Origin: Fragum whitleyi
Lineage: Eukaryota; Mollusca; Bivalvia; Cardiida; Cardiidae
DNA length: 64,000 bases
Assembly: GCA_948146395.1 (NCBI GenBank)
Contig: OX411557.1
Location: 29,335,236 to 29,399,235, forward strand
Direction: 5' to 3'
Of this stretch, positions 34,417-48,911 are shown one piece after another (the first letter of the stretch is position 1; each line of letters begins with the position of its first letter). Under the pieces are notes generated by a model that worked only from the letters and a program-made list of their open reading frames with translations, was not told the DNA's origin and ran no database searches. The position numbers and the translations under genes were made by a program.

Positions 34417-34892
34417 TAGACGACTAAAATGTCAATCAAAACCATTCTAAATCGCTCACCCAGCGCTCCATTCACTCATTCCAAACTCTCACTCATACCG
34501 TTCAAAAATGCTCAAACCCATTGAAAAATATAGAATCAATAACGTCTTTCAAAGTAAATTTTGATAGAGAAAAATCGCGATTTTACTGACATAATTCAAA
34601 TTGTTAGCGTCTCACAGGTTCTTGATGAAATAGGTAGCTATATATTGAATTTTTAAGCATTTTTTTTATTACAGAGAGGTAATTCATATCGCTTATTTTG
34701 TTCACCCCGAACAAGTTTGCAATATAGGATTAAAAGTTAATTTTGTTCATCCTGAACAAAATTTGCGATATACGATTACCTCCCATTAAATTCACTCAAA
34801 ACTCGCTCCACACACTCATTCAATTTTATTCCTAAATAATTCCAAAATCATTCACTTTGTCAATTTCCCGATGTTGTTAACTGTAACAACAC
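34417..34892 (-). repeat. Dispersed repeat X, right-arm copy 1
   Basis: Inverse of 18435-18910. The following 34893-35806 mirrors 17521-18434 and shows no gene. Confidence 0.65.
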
Positions 34893-35806
34893 ATAATTTA
34901 GCAAATGTATATGAGCATCATGGGAAGATTGTTAATTATCATATCGCATGATGCGTACATGTGAAATGTGATGCACTGTTTTATTTGTTTGAAATCTTCT
35001 CTCTGTCTTCTCCCGCAAGATTTACTTTGTATCTGCACTTTTGTCAATTTCGCGAACCGTATAACTGGGTTAAGCGGCATGAGCCGTTTATCAATAAGGA
35101 ACAAAGGCCCCGAACGCCGCATAAGTAGCCCTCGGGTGCAATAACCAGGCTTTCAAAAAGCCATTAAGCAGTTGTCTTCCTTAGACAACGAAATAACACA
35201 ATACACAATACATAATAGACGAAATACCGCCTTGTCCTTATTTTTCGTACGCGAGAGTTCGGTAATTTCCGTAATTAAAAAGGGGTTATTAAAAATGTGT
35301 CGCCTTTAAACAATAAAAGCCAAATTATGTAAAATGGGTTGAGTTTTCTTGAATCTACAGTATTTTTTGTGTATGCCAAGAAAAGCTAAAATGAATGTTA
35401 TGAATTCTCAAATTAACAAAATAGAACGACTTTAAAGCAAAAATGGGTCCGGCAAAATGCTTTTTAGACAAATATGTTGTCGAGCTTAAAAAAGGAATAG
35501 TCCTTTGATTTCTATATGGACTAACATTTGGCCAAAATTATCTAAAATGAGGTCATCTAAAATGAGGTCGATCCTTAAACCTCCCCTTGAGCACGCTGTA
35601 CTCTTAGGTGAGCTAAAAAGCAGCATAGATGAAGATGATTTTTGTGGGAACTCCTAAAATGCGCTACTGCACTTCAAACTTAATTAGATATACAGTTTCT
35701 ACAAACCGAGTGATCCGAAAAAAAAAGAGAGAGTAAAACATAGTTTCGTTTTTTAAACAGAGTCAATTTACTGAAAGTTCAATTATGGTTGTTTTAATCA
35801 AATATA

Positions 35807-36226
35807 TAGAGGATAATCGTTTGTTTCAGTGTAAGATCGATTTATATTTCATTGAGTGAACAACAAAAGCTTTATTTTCACGAGTGGCAGAGCCACGAGT
35901 GAAAATATAGCTTTTGTTGTTCACGAAATGAAATATTAATCGATCTTACTCGAAAAACAAACGATTATTATATTTCTTTAATGCAAAAATGAGACAAAAT
36001 GTGAAATTTCTAGGACATGTTTTCGTAAAGCGCGTCATTTTGCGCGTGATTACTATGCAACGTTCATTGTGACGTCACTTATTTCGCCCAGCATAGATGA
36101 CGTCAGATAGGATGAAATGCACAAAAGCAGGGTATAAGTTTTTGATAATTTCACTGCTTTTGCGGTGAGATTATCAAGTGATAATCTACCGTTATTTCTC
36201 GAAAAACCACCGAAAAGCATTAAAGA
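35807..36226 (-). mobile_element. FB430 element, right-arm copy 3
   Basis: Inverse of 17101-17520. 36227-36591 mirrors the unassigned 16736-17100. Confidence 0.8.
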
Positions 36227-36591
36227 AAAAATGTTTTTGATGGTTTACGCAAGCTCTTCTGAATCTGGGTCGTTTTCACACTCGTGATGAAATTGTGAAA
36301 CGTTTTTAATTCAGTAACCTAAGAATATAGATAGACGTTGGATCAAAACATCAAGAAACTTGATTCATCATTCGAAAAACAGCCCTGTGTTCATATTACA
36401 AAACGCTTGTGAAGTAAGTAAATTGTGACCCGTTTTGCACACGAGTAAACGTGAAAAGAGGCGGCGCAGGACTGAAAGCCGTTGAAACTGAAAGTAGACA
36501 GTCAGATCATTATTCGTAGAATTGAAGACGGTTGAAATTCGAAATTAAAAAATAGACCTCTTGTGTTTCTCGGTATTGTGAGATGAGGACG

Positions 36592-38560
36592 TTACGTGTC
36601 TAACGTAACCTAAATTTCTGTAGCTATCGCTGCACTGGCATGTATCAAATGATAAAGCAAATTAACGAGATAAAAAAAAAAAACTCATTGAGCTCATTTG
36701 AACGTTTTAAACATCCTTTGCTCTATTTGGTATGGACAATTCAGAAACAATGATTAACTAACGTACGTTTATATTCCCATCATTGTTCTTTTTATGCTTT
36801 AAATGGCTTTCTGTGAACTGTGTAAATGCATATCCAAAGAAATGAAAAGAGGTAAGATCAAATATACTCCAACTTGATGGCTCGGTGTGAAATAGTTGTA
36901 ACTGCCTTTATGTAATTAGGTAGTTCCAATTGTTCTCCGTGAGCGATTGAATTTGTATGAGAGAACTACCGACGTAAAACGCATGAGAACGTACAGCACG
37001 CTTTTATTGATAATCTGCAAAGTAAATATTGCTGATTCGGATTGCCAATTGATTATTCATCGCTCTGGCACAAAATTTACTAAAATTGGAATAAATTTAG
37101 ATAACATATATTTTAAAATACAAACTTTTTGACTACGTATGATTACAAACTTTTTGACTACGAATGAAAAAGACGAATTATCATTTAAGATTCAGTAAAT
37201 CCTCATAAGCTATGCCATCTTCAAATTCCCTTTTTTTTCCAAAAATAAATTGATCTTTTCCGTAAATGTTTTCCATGCTGCTTTGCAACTAAAAGCTTTT
37301 CTTCCAATCGCTTTGATAGACGTTTTTCTACAATTTTTTGGGGCGAATAATTTCATTGGACGATCAGCACGGCATCCGGACCAATTAAAACGCCTGTCCT
37401 ATAACAATGCCGAATACGTGCAGATGTGGAATTCATCCGCTTTAACACGAACAGTTATTTGTTAGAAAAGGGGACATCAGTGGCTAGCACTATTCTAAAC
37501 CCTAAATCGATGAGTTCGATCAATTTCATTGCAATTGCCGATACATTTATATAGAAACTTACAACTCTTTTGCGTAAATCCATGTGTAAATTGGGATGTT
37601 TAAAAGTGCGTCATTCAGCTTGATTAGCAGAGGACATGTCGATAGCTCAGTGCGAAACAGTTGTAACTCCCTTTAAATTTATTGGGAGTTACAACTGTTT
37701 CGTGCTGAGCCATCGATACACTAGCACGTGGCTTTAAAGTCACATTGAAAATGTGTTTGCGTGTCAAAATTTGACTTATTAAAAATGTGATTTTGTAGTT
37801 TTTGTCCGTTATCTACGTCATAGAAACAGATTTTATAAGCTAATACAATTCGAACGTGATTTTGCAATGTTAACATCTTGCTATACAAGCTGAAGGTCGA
37901 ATCACGGTTTTGTCTCTAATCGACTGTCAGTTCGTTTGTTCGTCCGTTCTTTCGTTCGTTCGACAAAAAGATCCAAAGCAAACAAACAAACAATCGAGAA
38001 AACAACAACAACAATCCGCCAGCTAGGCGATCCTCCGTTTAACCTAGGAATTTCTTCGTAAGATGTATTGATTCGTTCAAGTGGAAACGGTTGTTTTTAA
38101 AGATTTTCAAATACCTATTGTATTTCTCGACCACCCGACAATTATTCCATTTTAGGGCCTCTCAAAAATCTTCATTTGGTTTGTTCATTTAATTTAATGT
38201 TGTCATTGAACTGGTTAGAGATTATCATTTAGGATTCTAAAAAATAAATCCATTAATCATTCTCATGTCGTTCACAGCACAATCTCGCTGTGTATGAAAA
38301 CATTGGTAGACAGTTGAGCCTAAGAGCATCCTGCACAGACCGTACAGACTGATCCTAGCCTTGATTACATGATTTCTGCCTAATTATTTGGGAGATAAAA
38401 AATCCCGTATTTTTGCTGTTCACAAAAGCCTTAGCATACAAAAGAGCCTTAGACAATTGTGCATTCTGGTCTTAGTCAATACCGCCTTTTTCCTACTTTT
38501 AAAATTATTCAGTAAACATGCTTGAGCCAAAATGGTTGAAAGGTCCAACAAAATGGTATT
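36592..38560 (-). repeat. Array unit E modules R2, Q, P (right arm)
   Basis: Inverse of 14767-16735. Hairpins lie at 36880-36944 and 37645-37710. Confidence 0.7.
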
Positions 38561-38866
38561 TTCTATTTGTTTATTTGTTTGTATGAGGTTTAACGCCATT
38601 TTCAACACTATTGTAGGTTTTATCGCGGCTGCTGGTACACATTCCCGTGGTTTTCTGTCAACCATTACAACTATATCATTTCATCCGTGTCACTATCTGT
38701 CCATCATACTCAGGCGGACTTCTTATCATACAACCAGTGATGGGAGACAAATGACCCATGTCTGATTGACTTTTGTCGGATGGAAGTTCGCCTAGCCGGG
38801 GTTCGAACTCATGGTCTCAGGATTGACAGCCAGACACAAGACCAGCATGCTAGCTTGGCTTGGCGG
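38561..38866 (-). repeat. SINE family A leading unit E (right arm)
   Basis: Inverse of 14461-14766, tail at 38561 and tRNA-like head at 38866. The 77-codon ORF across it is SINE sequence. Confidence 0.85.
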
Positions 38867-39058
38867 TTATTTCTTTTAACAACATAGGCATTTTTTTTAG
38901 AAACTTGCATTTCTATTAGAAACATCGACGAAAATAAGGAATATAAAGGTTATATAATAAGTACGTATTTTAAATTTACATATACATGGCGGGTCTCAAA
39001 ATGTTTATAAACGAATTAAGAAGAAAAGATAGTCGTAGCCTGAAACTGAACATTTTAT

Positions 39059-39874
39059 TTTCTTTAATGCTTTTCGGTGGTTTATCGAGAAATAACGGTA
39101 GATTATCACTTGATAAACTCACCGCAAAAGCAGTGAAATTATCAAAAACTTATACCCTGCTTTTGTGCATTTCACCCTATCTGACGTCATCTATGCGGGA
39201 CGAAATAAGTGACGTCACAATGAACGTTGCATAGCAATCACGCGCAAAATGACGCGCTGTACGAAAATATGTCCTAGAAATTTCACATTTTGTCTCATTT
39301 TTGCATTAAAGAAATAGAATAATCGTTTGTTTTTCGAGTAAGATCGATTAATATTTCATTTCGTGAACAACAAAAACTATATTTCCACTCGTGGCTCTGC
39401 CACTCGTGAAAATATAGCTTTTGTTGTTCACTCAATGAAATATAAATCGATCTTACACTTAAACAAACGATTATCCTCTATTTCTTTAATGCTTTTCGGT
39501 GGTTTATCGAGAAATAACGGTAGGATATCACTTGATAATCTCACCGCAAAAGCAGTGAAATTATCAAAAGTTTATACCCTGCTTTTGTGCATCTCACCCT
39601 ATCTGACGTCATCTATGCGGGGCGAAATAAGTGTCGTCACAATGAACGTTGCATAGCAATCACGCGCAAAATGACGCGCTTAAGAAAATGTGTCAAAGAA
39701 ATTTCGCAATTTGACACAATATTGCATTAAAGAAATAGAATAATCGTTTGCTTTTCGTGTTTTTTTTTGTTTTTGTTTTTTTTGTTTCCGCCACTCGTAA
39801 AAATATAGTTTTTGTTGTTCCCTCAATGAAATATAAATCGATCTTACACTGAAACAAATGATTATCCTCTATTT
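39059..39874 (+). mobile_element. Tandem FB430 copies 2 and 1 (right arm)
   Basis: 39059-39480 and 39481-39874 are the inverse of 13847-14268 and 13453-13846. The 82- and 97-codon ORFs share a C-terminal half because they read the same element. Confidence 0.8.
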
Positions 39875-39876
39875 AT

Positions 39877-42213
39877 TTGCAATCGAGCAAATGTTATATT
39901 TGGTAATGTACTTTAAGTCATGTTGATCCTAAAGAGAATAAAATGTTATGTCTTAAAATAACAATGTTATCTGACGTGGTTGGGGGAATTTATCATGACG
40001 AAGATTTGCCGAGTCATCATAATTTCTCTCTGTCGAGACCTTGTCTTGTTCTAAATTTTAAAAAACCCTTAAATCAAAGAAATTCAGGTGAAAATGTAAG
40101 CAACTTGTTTCTAAAAGAAGACCGCCTAATAGCATGATATGTTATCAGACAGGTGATATCAGGTCAATACATGATATCATTGCATGATAAAATCTATTCC
40201 ATTCCGGTTTGATATCGTAACGTGTTTAACGTAACCCTAGCTATTGTTGCACTGGCGTGTGTCAAATGGTAAAGCAAATTAATGAGATTATGAAAAAGCT
40301 CCGTGAGCTCATTTGAACGTGTTAAACATCCTTTGTGCCAAATGGAATTGACAATACAGAAACCACGTTCAGCTATCAATGTCCGTTAATACCCCCATCT
40401 CTGTTCTTTTTATGCTTTGAATGAATTTCTTCGAACTGTGTAATAACACATTCAAAGAAATGAAAAGCAGTTAGATCATATATTTCAACTTGATGGCTCG
40501 GTGCGAAACAGTTGAAACTGCCTTTATGTTATTAGGTAGTTACAATTGTTTTCGCTGAGCGTTCGAACTTGTAAAAAGGAACTTCCGACGTAAAACGCAT
40601 AAGAACGCATAACACGCATTTATAGACTATCTACAAAGTAATCATTGCTGATTCGGATTGATGATTGATCATTCATCGCTCTGGCAAGAAAAATTTACAA
40701 AATATCCCTGGGATAAATCGAGACAACATGCATTTCAAAACACAAACTTTTTGACTTTGTACGTTATAGTCGAATGATCATTTGAGATTCAGAAATTCCT
40801 CATAATCCAGGCCATCTTCAAATGTCTTTTATCCCTAAATAAATCGATCTTTTCCGTAAATGTTTTCCTTGTTGCTTTGCAACTCAAAGTTTTCATTTCA
40901 ATCGCTTTGACAGGCGTTTTTTTATACATTTTTTGGGACGAATAATTTCATTGGACGATCAGAACGGCATCCGGACCAATTAAAACGCCTGTCCTATTAC
41001 AATGCCGAATACGTGCAGATGCGGAATTCGTCCGCTCTAACACGAATAGTTATTTGTTAGAAAAGGGGACATCAGCGGCAAGCAATATTTAAACCCTATA
41101 TCGATGAACTAGATCAATATCATTGCAATTGCCAATACAATTATATAGAAACTTACAACTATTTTGCGTTAACCCATATGTGTATGTGGATGTTTAAAAG
41201 TGCGTCATTTAGCTTGATTGGAAAAAAAATATTCCGATAGCTCAGCGCCAAAACAGTTGAAAGTCCCTTTAAATATATAGGGAGTTACAACTGTTACGTG
41301 CTGGGCAACCGATACACCAGCACGTGGCTTTAAAGTCACATTGAAATGTGCTTGCGTCTCAAAATTTGACATATTGAACATTTGATTTTGTGTTTTTTCC
41401 GTTATCTACGTCATAGCAACAGGTTGTATAAGCTAACACATTTGGAACGTGAATCTGAAATGTTAACAGCTTGCTATACAATGTCGAATCACGGTTTTGC
41501 CTCAAGTCGACCGTCCGTTTGTTCGTTCTTTCTTCGAAAAATAAACAACAACAACAACAACAAAAAAAAAAACTTCAAGTAAAAAAACATACGAACAAAA
41601 AAGAACAGCAACAACAGCCCTTCAGCTAGATGATACTCCTTGAAGCCTTAGAACCACTTCAAATTTGCGACATTTTGAATGCATTTTCGTAAGACGTTTT
41701 GTTTCGTTCAGGTGGAAACGGTTTTTTTTTTGGATGATCAAATACCTATTGTATTTCTCGACCACCGACAATTATTACATTTTAGGGCCTCTAAAAAGCC
41801 TTCATTTGTTTCGTTCATTTAATTCAATTGACGTCATTAAACTGGTTAAAGATTATCATTTAGGATTCTAAAAAAAGAAAAAAAATAGTAAAAATAAATC
41901 GATGAATCATTCTCATACTGTTCACAGTACAATCTCGCGCGCGGTTTATGAAAGCTTTGGTAGACAGTAGAGCCTAAGAGCATCCTGCACAGCCGTGCAG
42001 TCTGATCCTAGCCTACATTACATGATTTCTACCTAATTATTTTGGAAAATAATCAATCCCGAATTTTTTGCTGTTCACAAAAGCCTTAGCATTTAGAACC
42101 TTAGACAATTGTGCAATCTGATCTTAGTCAATACCGCCTGTTTCTACGTTTAGAATTATTTAGTAAAAATGCTTGAGTCAAAATGGTTAAAAGGTCCCCA
42201 AAAATGGTATTTT
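39877..42213 (-). repeat. Array unit D modules S, R2, Q, P (right arm)
   Basis: Inverse of 11114-13450. Hairpins lie at 40495-40560 and 41241-41307. Confidence 0.75.
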
Positions 42214-42509
42214 CTATTTGTTTACTTGTTTGTGTGAGTTATAACGCCACTTTCAACACCATTGTAGATTTTATCGCGGCTGCTGATGCACATTCCCATG
42301 GTTTTCTGTCAACCATTACAACTAAAACATTTCATCCGTGTCACCAGCTGTCCATCCTACTTAGGTGGACTTCTTATCATACAACCATTGATGGGAGACA
42401 TACGACTCGTGTCTCATTGACTTTTGTCGGATTGGCCTTGCCGTGGTTCGAACTCATGATTTCAGGATTGACAGCCATACGCAAGACCCCCATGCTAGGC
42501 TCGGCGGTT
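42214..42509 (-). repeat. SINE family A leading unit D (right arm)
   Basis: Inverse of 10818-11113. The 119-codon ORF at 42183-42542 is a read-through of the SINE antisense strand and is not a gene. Confidence 0.8.
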
Positions 42510-44162
42510 ATTTCTTCAAACAACATTTGTGACCCGTCATGAGAAAAGATGCCATCTGGGTTGTGTGTAAAGTATCGACCCCTTGAAATGCGCAGACTGA
42601 CTGACTAGGGTCGAAACTTTTCTACCTTTTTTTCTTATTTTCCAATCTCTTTTTCAAATATTTTTTTTTTTCAAAGAGTTCCTGGATGGTCCCTTTTCGC
42701 GTAACACGTCACAATTCAACTTCAACGAGGTAAAGGCAAATAGTACGACAGCTCTATATATACGATGACCCAGAATGAAAAAGGACGATATCAAGTGTGA
42801 AACGTAGCTCGATGCAGGCTTCTCAGCTTTGAGTTTAGACTTTCTAAGCGCTCCGGAGCGTCTCCATCTTATAACACGCATTTGGTATACTTTACTTCAT
42901 ACTACTGACTATTCACCACTCTGAATACAGAGCTTCGTCAAAACCTGACGCTTGATGCAGAATTTCTTAGTATTGTATCGCCATTCTATTAATTTCTAAA
43001 TAAAGGCTCTGGAAAACTTATGCTATAGAAAACGTCTTTTTCGATTTTATTTTTCAATTTCAAATTCTCGATATGGTCACTATTTATCGTATAGCTATAC
43101 AAATATCCGTGTGATAACATTCCATACTTTATTTTTTATGATATCACATAGATATTTTTTGAACAATGACTTAATGCGTTTTTTTTTGAAAAATTGCATT
43201 TCTGTTAGAAACATTGACGAAAACAAGTAATATAAAGGTTATATGATAAATATTATACGTACTTAGTGTATTGTATGAAAAATATCTTACTCAGTTGTGG
43301 GAATCGGCAAAACCTCGACAATTATCAACATCCCCAACCTCGTAAGATATTTTTTCATACAAAATACTAAGTACGTATTTTAAATTAACATACACATGGC
43401 GGGTCACAAAACCTTAATAAACCAATCAAGAAGAAAAGATAGTCGTAGCCTGAACCTGAACATTTTATTATTGTAGCTGAACACGAAGTGCGAGGTATCT
43501 CGGTCAATGTCCGTATTCCGTCCGTCCGTATGCTCCCTACCAAAAGTAGAAATTAAATCGCATTTTCCCTACAAAAATTGTGACGATATACGTCATCCGG
43601 ACCAAGCAAACGCCGTGTCTTTTGAAAAATGCCGAATACGTGAACATGGGGAATGCCTCCGCTCTATCAAGAACAGTACATTGTCAGGAAAAGGGGACAT
43701 CAACAGCAAGCAATTTTCAAAATCCTAAATCAATGAGGTAGGTCATTATCATTGCATGTCCCCATTCATTTATATAGAAACTTACGAGTATTTTGCGCTA
43801 ATTTGCAATAAATGAAGACGTCCCGAAGTGCGTCTTTTAGGTTGTTAAGCGAGTAATGTATCAGTGGCTTAGCGCGAAACAGTTGTCACTACAGAAAATC
43901 ATATAGGGAGTTACAACTGTTTCTCGCCGAGCCACCGATTTGCCAACACAGCGCTTTAAAGTCACATTGAAACTGTGTTTTTGTCTCAATATTTGACTTA
44001 TTGATTTTTTTTCCATTTTGTCGTTATCTACGTCATAGAAACAGATTTTATAAGCCAACACATTTCGAACGTGATTCTGCAATGTAAACAGCTTGATATG
44101 CAATGTGAAGGTCGATTCACGGTTTTGTCTCTAATCGACTGTCAGTTCGTTCAGGTTAACAT
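42510..44162 (-). repeat. Array unit C (right arm) with H3+H4
   Basis: Inverse of 9165-10817. The composite hairpin element lies at 43082-43379 and the Q hairpin at 43867-43933. Confidence 0.7.
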
Positions 44163-44251
44163 ACATACATACATTTTAATGGAAATCAGCAATATATGTT
44201 GCCTTTGGCCATTTACAAAGAAAAAAATGATATGGCAAAGACACTAGTTTA

Positions 44252-45852
44252 CACCGTTTAAGTTCATCACTAACGAAACGTTGCAAAGCAATTACGGGTC
44301 CACTTCCTTGGATAATCCATTATCCTACAAACCCCCTCTAATTGACGTAACTGTGTTATAATAGCTGCTTTACCAAGATTATACAAAACGAACAAATTTG
44401 GACAAATCCAAATTCAAAGAATATTAATCGCAAATCCAATGTTCGTTGAAATTGAAAATAGACTGCAAACATGTTGCAGAAAATGTTGAGATAAAGAGAG
44501 CAATGGTGTCTTGGTAGGTTAGAAATATTGTTTAATTAAACCCAATTATTTGCAATCGAGCAAATGTTATATTTGGTAATGTACTTTAAGTCATGTCGAT
44601 CCTAAAAAGAATAACATGTTATGTCTTAAAATAACAATGTTATCTGACGTGGTTGGAGGAATTTATCATGACGAAGATTTGCAGAGTCATCATAATTTCT
44701 CTCTGTCGAGACCTTGTCTTGTTCTAAATTTTAAAAAAGCCTTAAATCAAAGAAATTCAGGTGAAAATGTAAAGCAACTTGTTTCTAAAAAAAGACTGCC
44801 TAATGTCATGATATGTTATCAGACAGGTGATATCAGGTCAATACAAGCTTCATTGCATGATTAAATCTATTCCATTCCGGTTTGATATCGTTACGTGTTT
44901 AACGTAACCCTAGCTATTGCTGCACTGGCGTGTGTCACATGGTAAAGCAAATTAATGAGAATATGAAAAAGCTCCTTGAGCTCATTTGAACGTGCTAAAC
45001 ATCCTTTGTGCCAAATGGAATTGACAATACAGAAACCACGTTTAGCTATCAATGTCCGTTAATACTCCCATCTCTGTTCTTTTTATGCTTTGAATGGATT
45101 TCTTCGAACTGTGTAATAACACATTCAAAAAAATGAAAAGCAGTTAGATCATATAATTCAACTTGATGGCTCGGTGCGAAACACTTGAAACTGCCTTTAT
45201 GTTATTAGGTAGTTACAATTGTTTTGCGCTGAGCGTTCAAACTTGTAAAAGGGAACTTCCGACGTATAACGCATAAGAACGCATAACGCGCATTTATAGA
45301 CTATCTACAAAGTTATTATTGCTGATTCGGATTGATAATTGATCATTCATCGCTCTGGCAAGAAAAATTTACTAAATATCCCTGGGATAAATCGAGACCA
45401 CATGGATTTCAAAACACAAACTTTTTGACTTTGTACGTTATAGTCGAATGATCATTTGAGATTCAGAAATTCCTCATAAGCCAGGCCATCTTCAAATTCC
45501 TTTTATCCCTAAATAAATTGATCTTTTCCGTAAATGCTTTCCTTGTTGCTCTGCAACTCAAAGCTTTTATTTCAATCGCTTTGACAGGCGGTTTTTTTTA
45601 TATTTTTTTGGGACGAAGGATTTCATAGGTCGATGAGAACGGCATCCGGACCAATTAAAACGCCTGTCCTATAACAATGCCGTATACGTGCAGATGCGGA
45701 ATTCATCCGCTCTAACACGAACAGTTATTTGTCAGTAAAGGGGACATCAGCGGCAAGCAATATTTAAACCCTATATCGATGAACTAGATCAATATCATTG
45801 CAATTGCCCATTCATTGATATAGAAACTTACAACTATTTTGCGTGAACCCAT
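44252..45852 (-). repeat. Array unit B modules S and R2 (right arm)
   Basis: Inverse of 7475-9075. S (44252-44871) is the copy that aligns colinearly with 53507-54135 outside the palindrome. Confidence 0.75.
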
Positions 45853-45853
45853 A

Positions 45854-46247
45854 TGTAAATGCAGTGGCGTAGCCATGTTATTTACATTGGTGCGGCAAAA
45901 CTGAGCTCCGAAGGAGCGAATGCGAGCGCCGAAGGCGCGAAGCCCTTCTAGGGGGGTCCGGGGGCATGCCCCCCCGGAAAATTTTTGAAAAAACGGTGCG
46001 ATTTGGTGCATTCTAGACTATACTTGATCACAATTTCAGTAGGGAAGAAATAGTGTGGAAAAGGAAGAAATTGCTTGTCAGAAGCAATTTCTTCTTTTTT
46101 CACAATGTTTTCTCAATCATAAAATCACAGGCACGTAATTATAAGCAGGGATTACACAGGAAAGGGTTAACCCTAGTACGAGGACTAATCGATAATGACA
46201 TTAACAACTCACCATGTACTCACGGGGAATCGCATGTTTGACATCAA
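45854..46247 (+). repeat. GC-rich element and H6 copy 1 (right arm)
   Basis: Inverse of 7080-7473: GGCGTAGCC element 45854-46013 and hairpin element to about 46242. Confidence 0.65.
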
Positions 46248-48709
46248 CACTGTATGGAAACTCTGTACGGTAGTTTGCAACGGTATATTCAAAGTGGCGG
46301 ATAAGCGTTCGTGAAAAAGTAAGTGTTCTTTATTTTTGTTCTATGCTGATTTAATCTATCATCCTGTAAGATAATGACAACATTTACGCAATCAGATTTG
46401 AATACATTATCCATCGTACCTAATGATTAAACGGATAGCACCGTCCGTGTGTAATACAGCTTCAAACATTGTGTTTTGATGACATTTAAAATTGAAGCGC
46501 AAAACGAAAGTAGAAATGGCCATATTTTCCTTAAAATGACCGCACCGGCAAAATCAAATGTGGCGGTGGATGGGGACAAGATATCTCCCTAAATATGACC
46601 CAGAATGTATTGGATCTAGCCCCTTGTCTAGGAAATATAGATGGTGTACGCTACAGTTAAAACCGAAACTAAATCGCTGTACAGTGCGGTATATGGATAT
46701 ATTTGTACTCAACGGTTTAAATTTCGAATGAAAAATCTGTACGCAACGGTTTATATAAATTATCATGTGAAAATCGTTCAACGGGTTGAATGGCACGAAA
46801 AGGTGAAAGGTGACTTTGATACTATTTAATCTTAGCTAATACTGCAGAAAGACGAATATATTCTTATTCTTAATTTTATTTGTTTTGCCTGGAAATGAAG
46901 AAATCGTCGAAAGTGTATCATTTAACACATTTTTAAATTCTAATTTTATGTTTCTATTTAATTCTTCTGTCTTTCCTCAATAATTTTTGTAAGACCCTGT
47001 ACAAATCGTTAAGACTAAAGCGCTTAACAAAGGCATCAAACTTTAAAAATGTCGGAGTATATTCCAGACATTCTTCTCGATGATGTAATATTAATTTATG
47101 ATTCTTTTTTGTTGTTGTTTTTTGTTTGTTTTGCATTGAAACAAAGAAAAATAATTGATAGAGTATCATTACACACCATTTTAAATCTAATGTTATGTAT
47201 CTACTTAATTCTATGTCATAGAAAGTTTCAGTTTAGTAATCAAAACAGTTTTATAAGCTTGAACCTAGATTATTGTTTCTGATATCATACGAAATGCTTA
47301 CGGTTTTTTTTAACTTTCAGCTTTAGAAGCTTACAGTTAGAAGAAATCTTATCGAAATAAATTATTTAATACTCAATAGTTCTGATACACATAAGAAAAT
47401 AGTTTTATTTCTTTTAGTTATCTCTTTCAGACAAATATCTTGTAATTTCCTTCCACAACATTTTTTAATTAAAAAGAAATTTTAAATGTTTAGAGAAAAT
47501 TCATGGAAGCATATAGTTGCCAAGCTGCGTGTCTTTCCGTCCTTCCAATCTTCCAAAGTTATTTGGACAATTGATTTATCACACTCATAGGGGAGACTAG
47601 TATTTCGTCAAATTGTTGTGCATCGGCTTTTTTGTTTTTCGAATTGAATTAATACAGTTAAAAACGCAACCATTTCTTTCATAAAGTTCGAAAGCACAAT
47701 TAACAATGATCGATTTCACATGCCTTACCCGCGCTATTGACTGTCACGTGACATCGTTAAAAGCACCCCCGTAGAAGCAAAAGATAGCTCATAAATTCGC
47801 CCCTAAGAATATGAAATTACAAAACAAGCAACTTACACCCTAACCAGTGAGCCAAAGAAAATTTTATATAGATCGAGAAGAATGTCTGAAATACTGATAA
47901 GTTTTATGCCTTTGTGAAGCGCTTTAATCTTAACGATGTGTACAGGGTCTTACAAAATTATTGAGGAAGAACAGGAGAATTAAATAGAAACATTAGATTA
48001 GATTTAAAACTGTGTTTAATTACTCTTTCGACGGGTTTCTTCATTTTCAGGCAAAACAAAATAAAATAAGAAAAAGAACATATTCGTCTTTCTGCAGTAT
48101 TAACTAAGATTAAATAGTATCAAAGTCACCTTACACCTTTTCGTGCTATTTCATCCGTTGAAAGATTTTCACATGATGATTTATATAAACCGCTGCGTAC
48201 AGATTTTCATTCGAAATTTAAACCGGTGAGTACAAATATATCCATATACCGCACTGTACAGCGATTTAGTTTCGGTTTTAACTGTAGCGTACACCATCGG
48301 AATTTTCAAGTGTCTATATTTCCGAGACAAGGGGCTAGATCCAATACATTTTGGGTCATATTTAGGGAGATATCTTGTCCCCATCCACCGCCACATTTGA
48401 TTTTACTGGTGCGGTCATTTTAGGGAAAATATGGCCATTTCTACTTTCGTTTGGCGCTTCAATTTTAAATGTCATCAAAACACAATGTTTGAAGCTGTAT
48501 TACACACAGACGGTGCTATAGGACGTTTAATCATTAGGTACGATGGATGATGTATTCAAAACTGATTACGTATATGTTGTCGTTATGCTATTGGATGACA
48601 GATTATAGTAATATCGAACAAAAATAAAGAACACTTACTTTTTCACGAACGCCTATCCGCCATTTTGAATATACCGTTGCAAACTACCGTACAGTGTTTC
48701 CATACAGTG
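46248..48709. mobile_element. Fold-back DNA element with long inverted termini (right arm)
   Basis: Inverse of 4618-7079, flanked by ATCAA (46243-46247 and 48710-48714), the complement of TTGAT. Short ORFs such as 47049-47282 and 48181-48396 are terminus sequence without recognisable domains. Confidence 0.75.
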
Positions 48710-48911
48710 ATCAACAGAAAACGGAAGTAAACAGAATTACCATTCTACAGACGCTTGGAAGTTTAGATTATTGATGAGTCATCCCAGGATGCTGGCATTT
48801 CGTTGTGTATGGTGGATTAAAAGAACTATAAGACATCATGTTTTATAAACGTTTTATTCATCCGTTATATGCTCACATACATTTTCAGTCATTTAGCGGT
48901 CAACATAATCC

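Noticed and set aside
39363..39656. 97-codon ORF shared between copies (LMLFGGLSRNNGR...)
   Set aside because: It lies wholly within FB430 copies; the shared peptide only reflects repeat identity, and the frame crosses the hairpin and both CRE-like sites.
42183..42542. 119-codon ORF as a gene
   Set aside because: Antisense read-through of a SINE and its flank; homologous ORFs in other units are broken.
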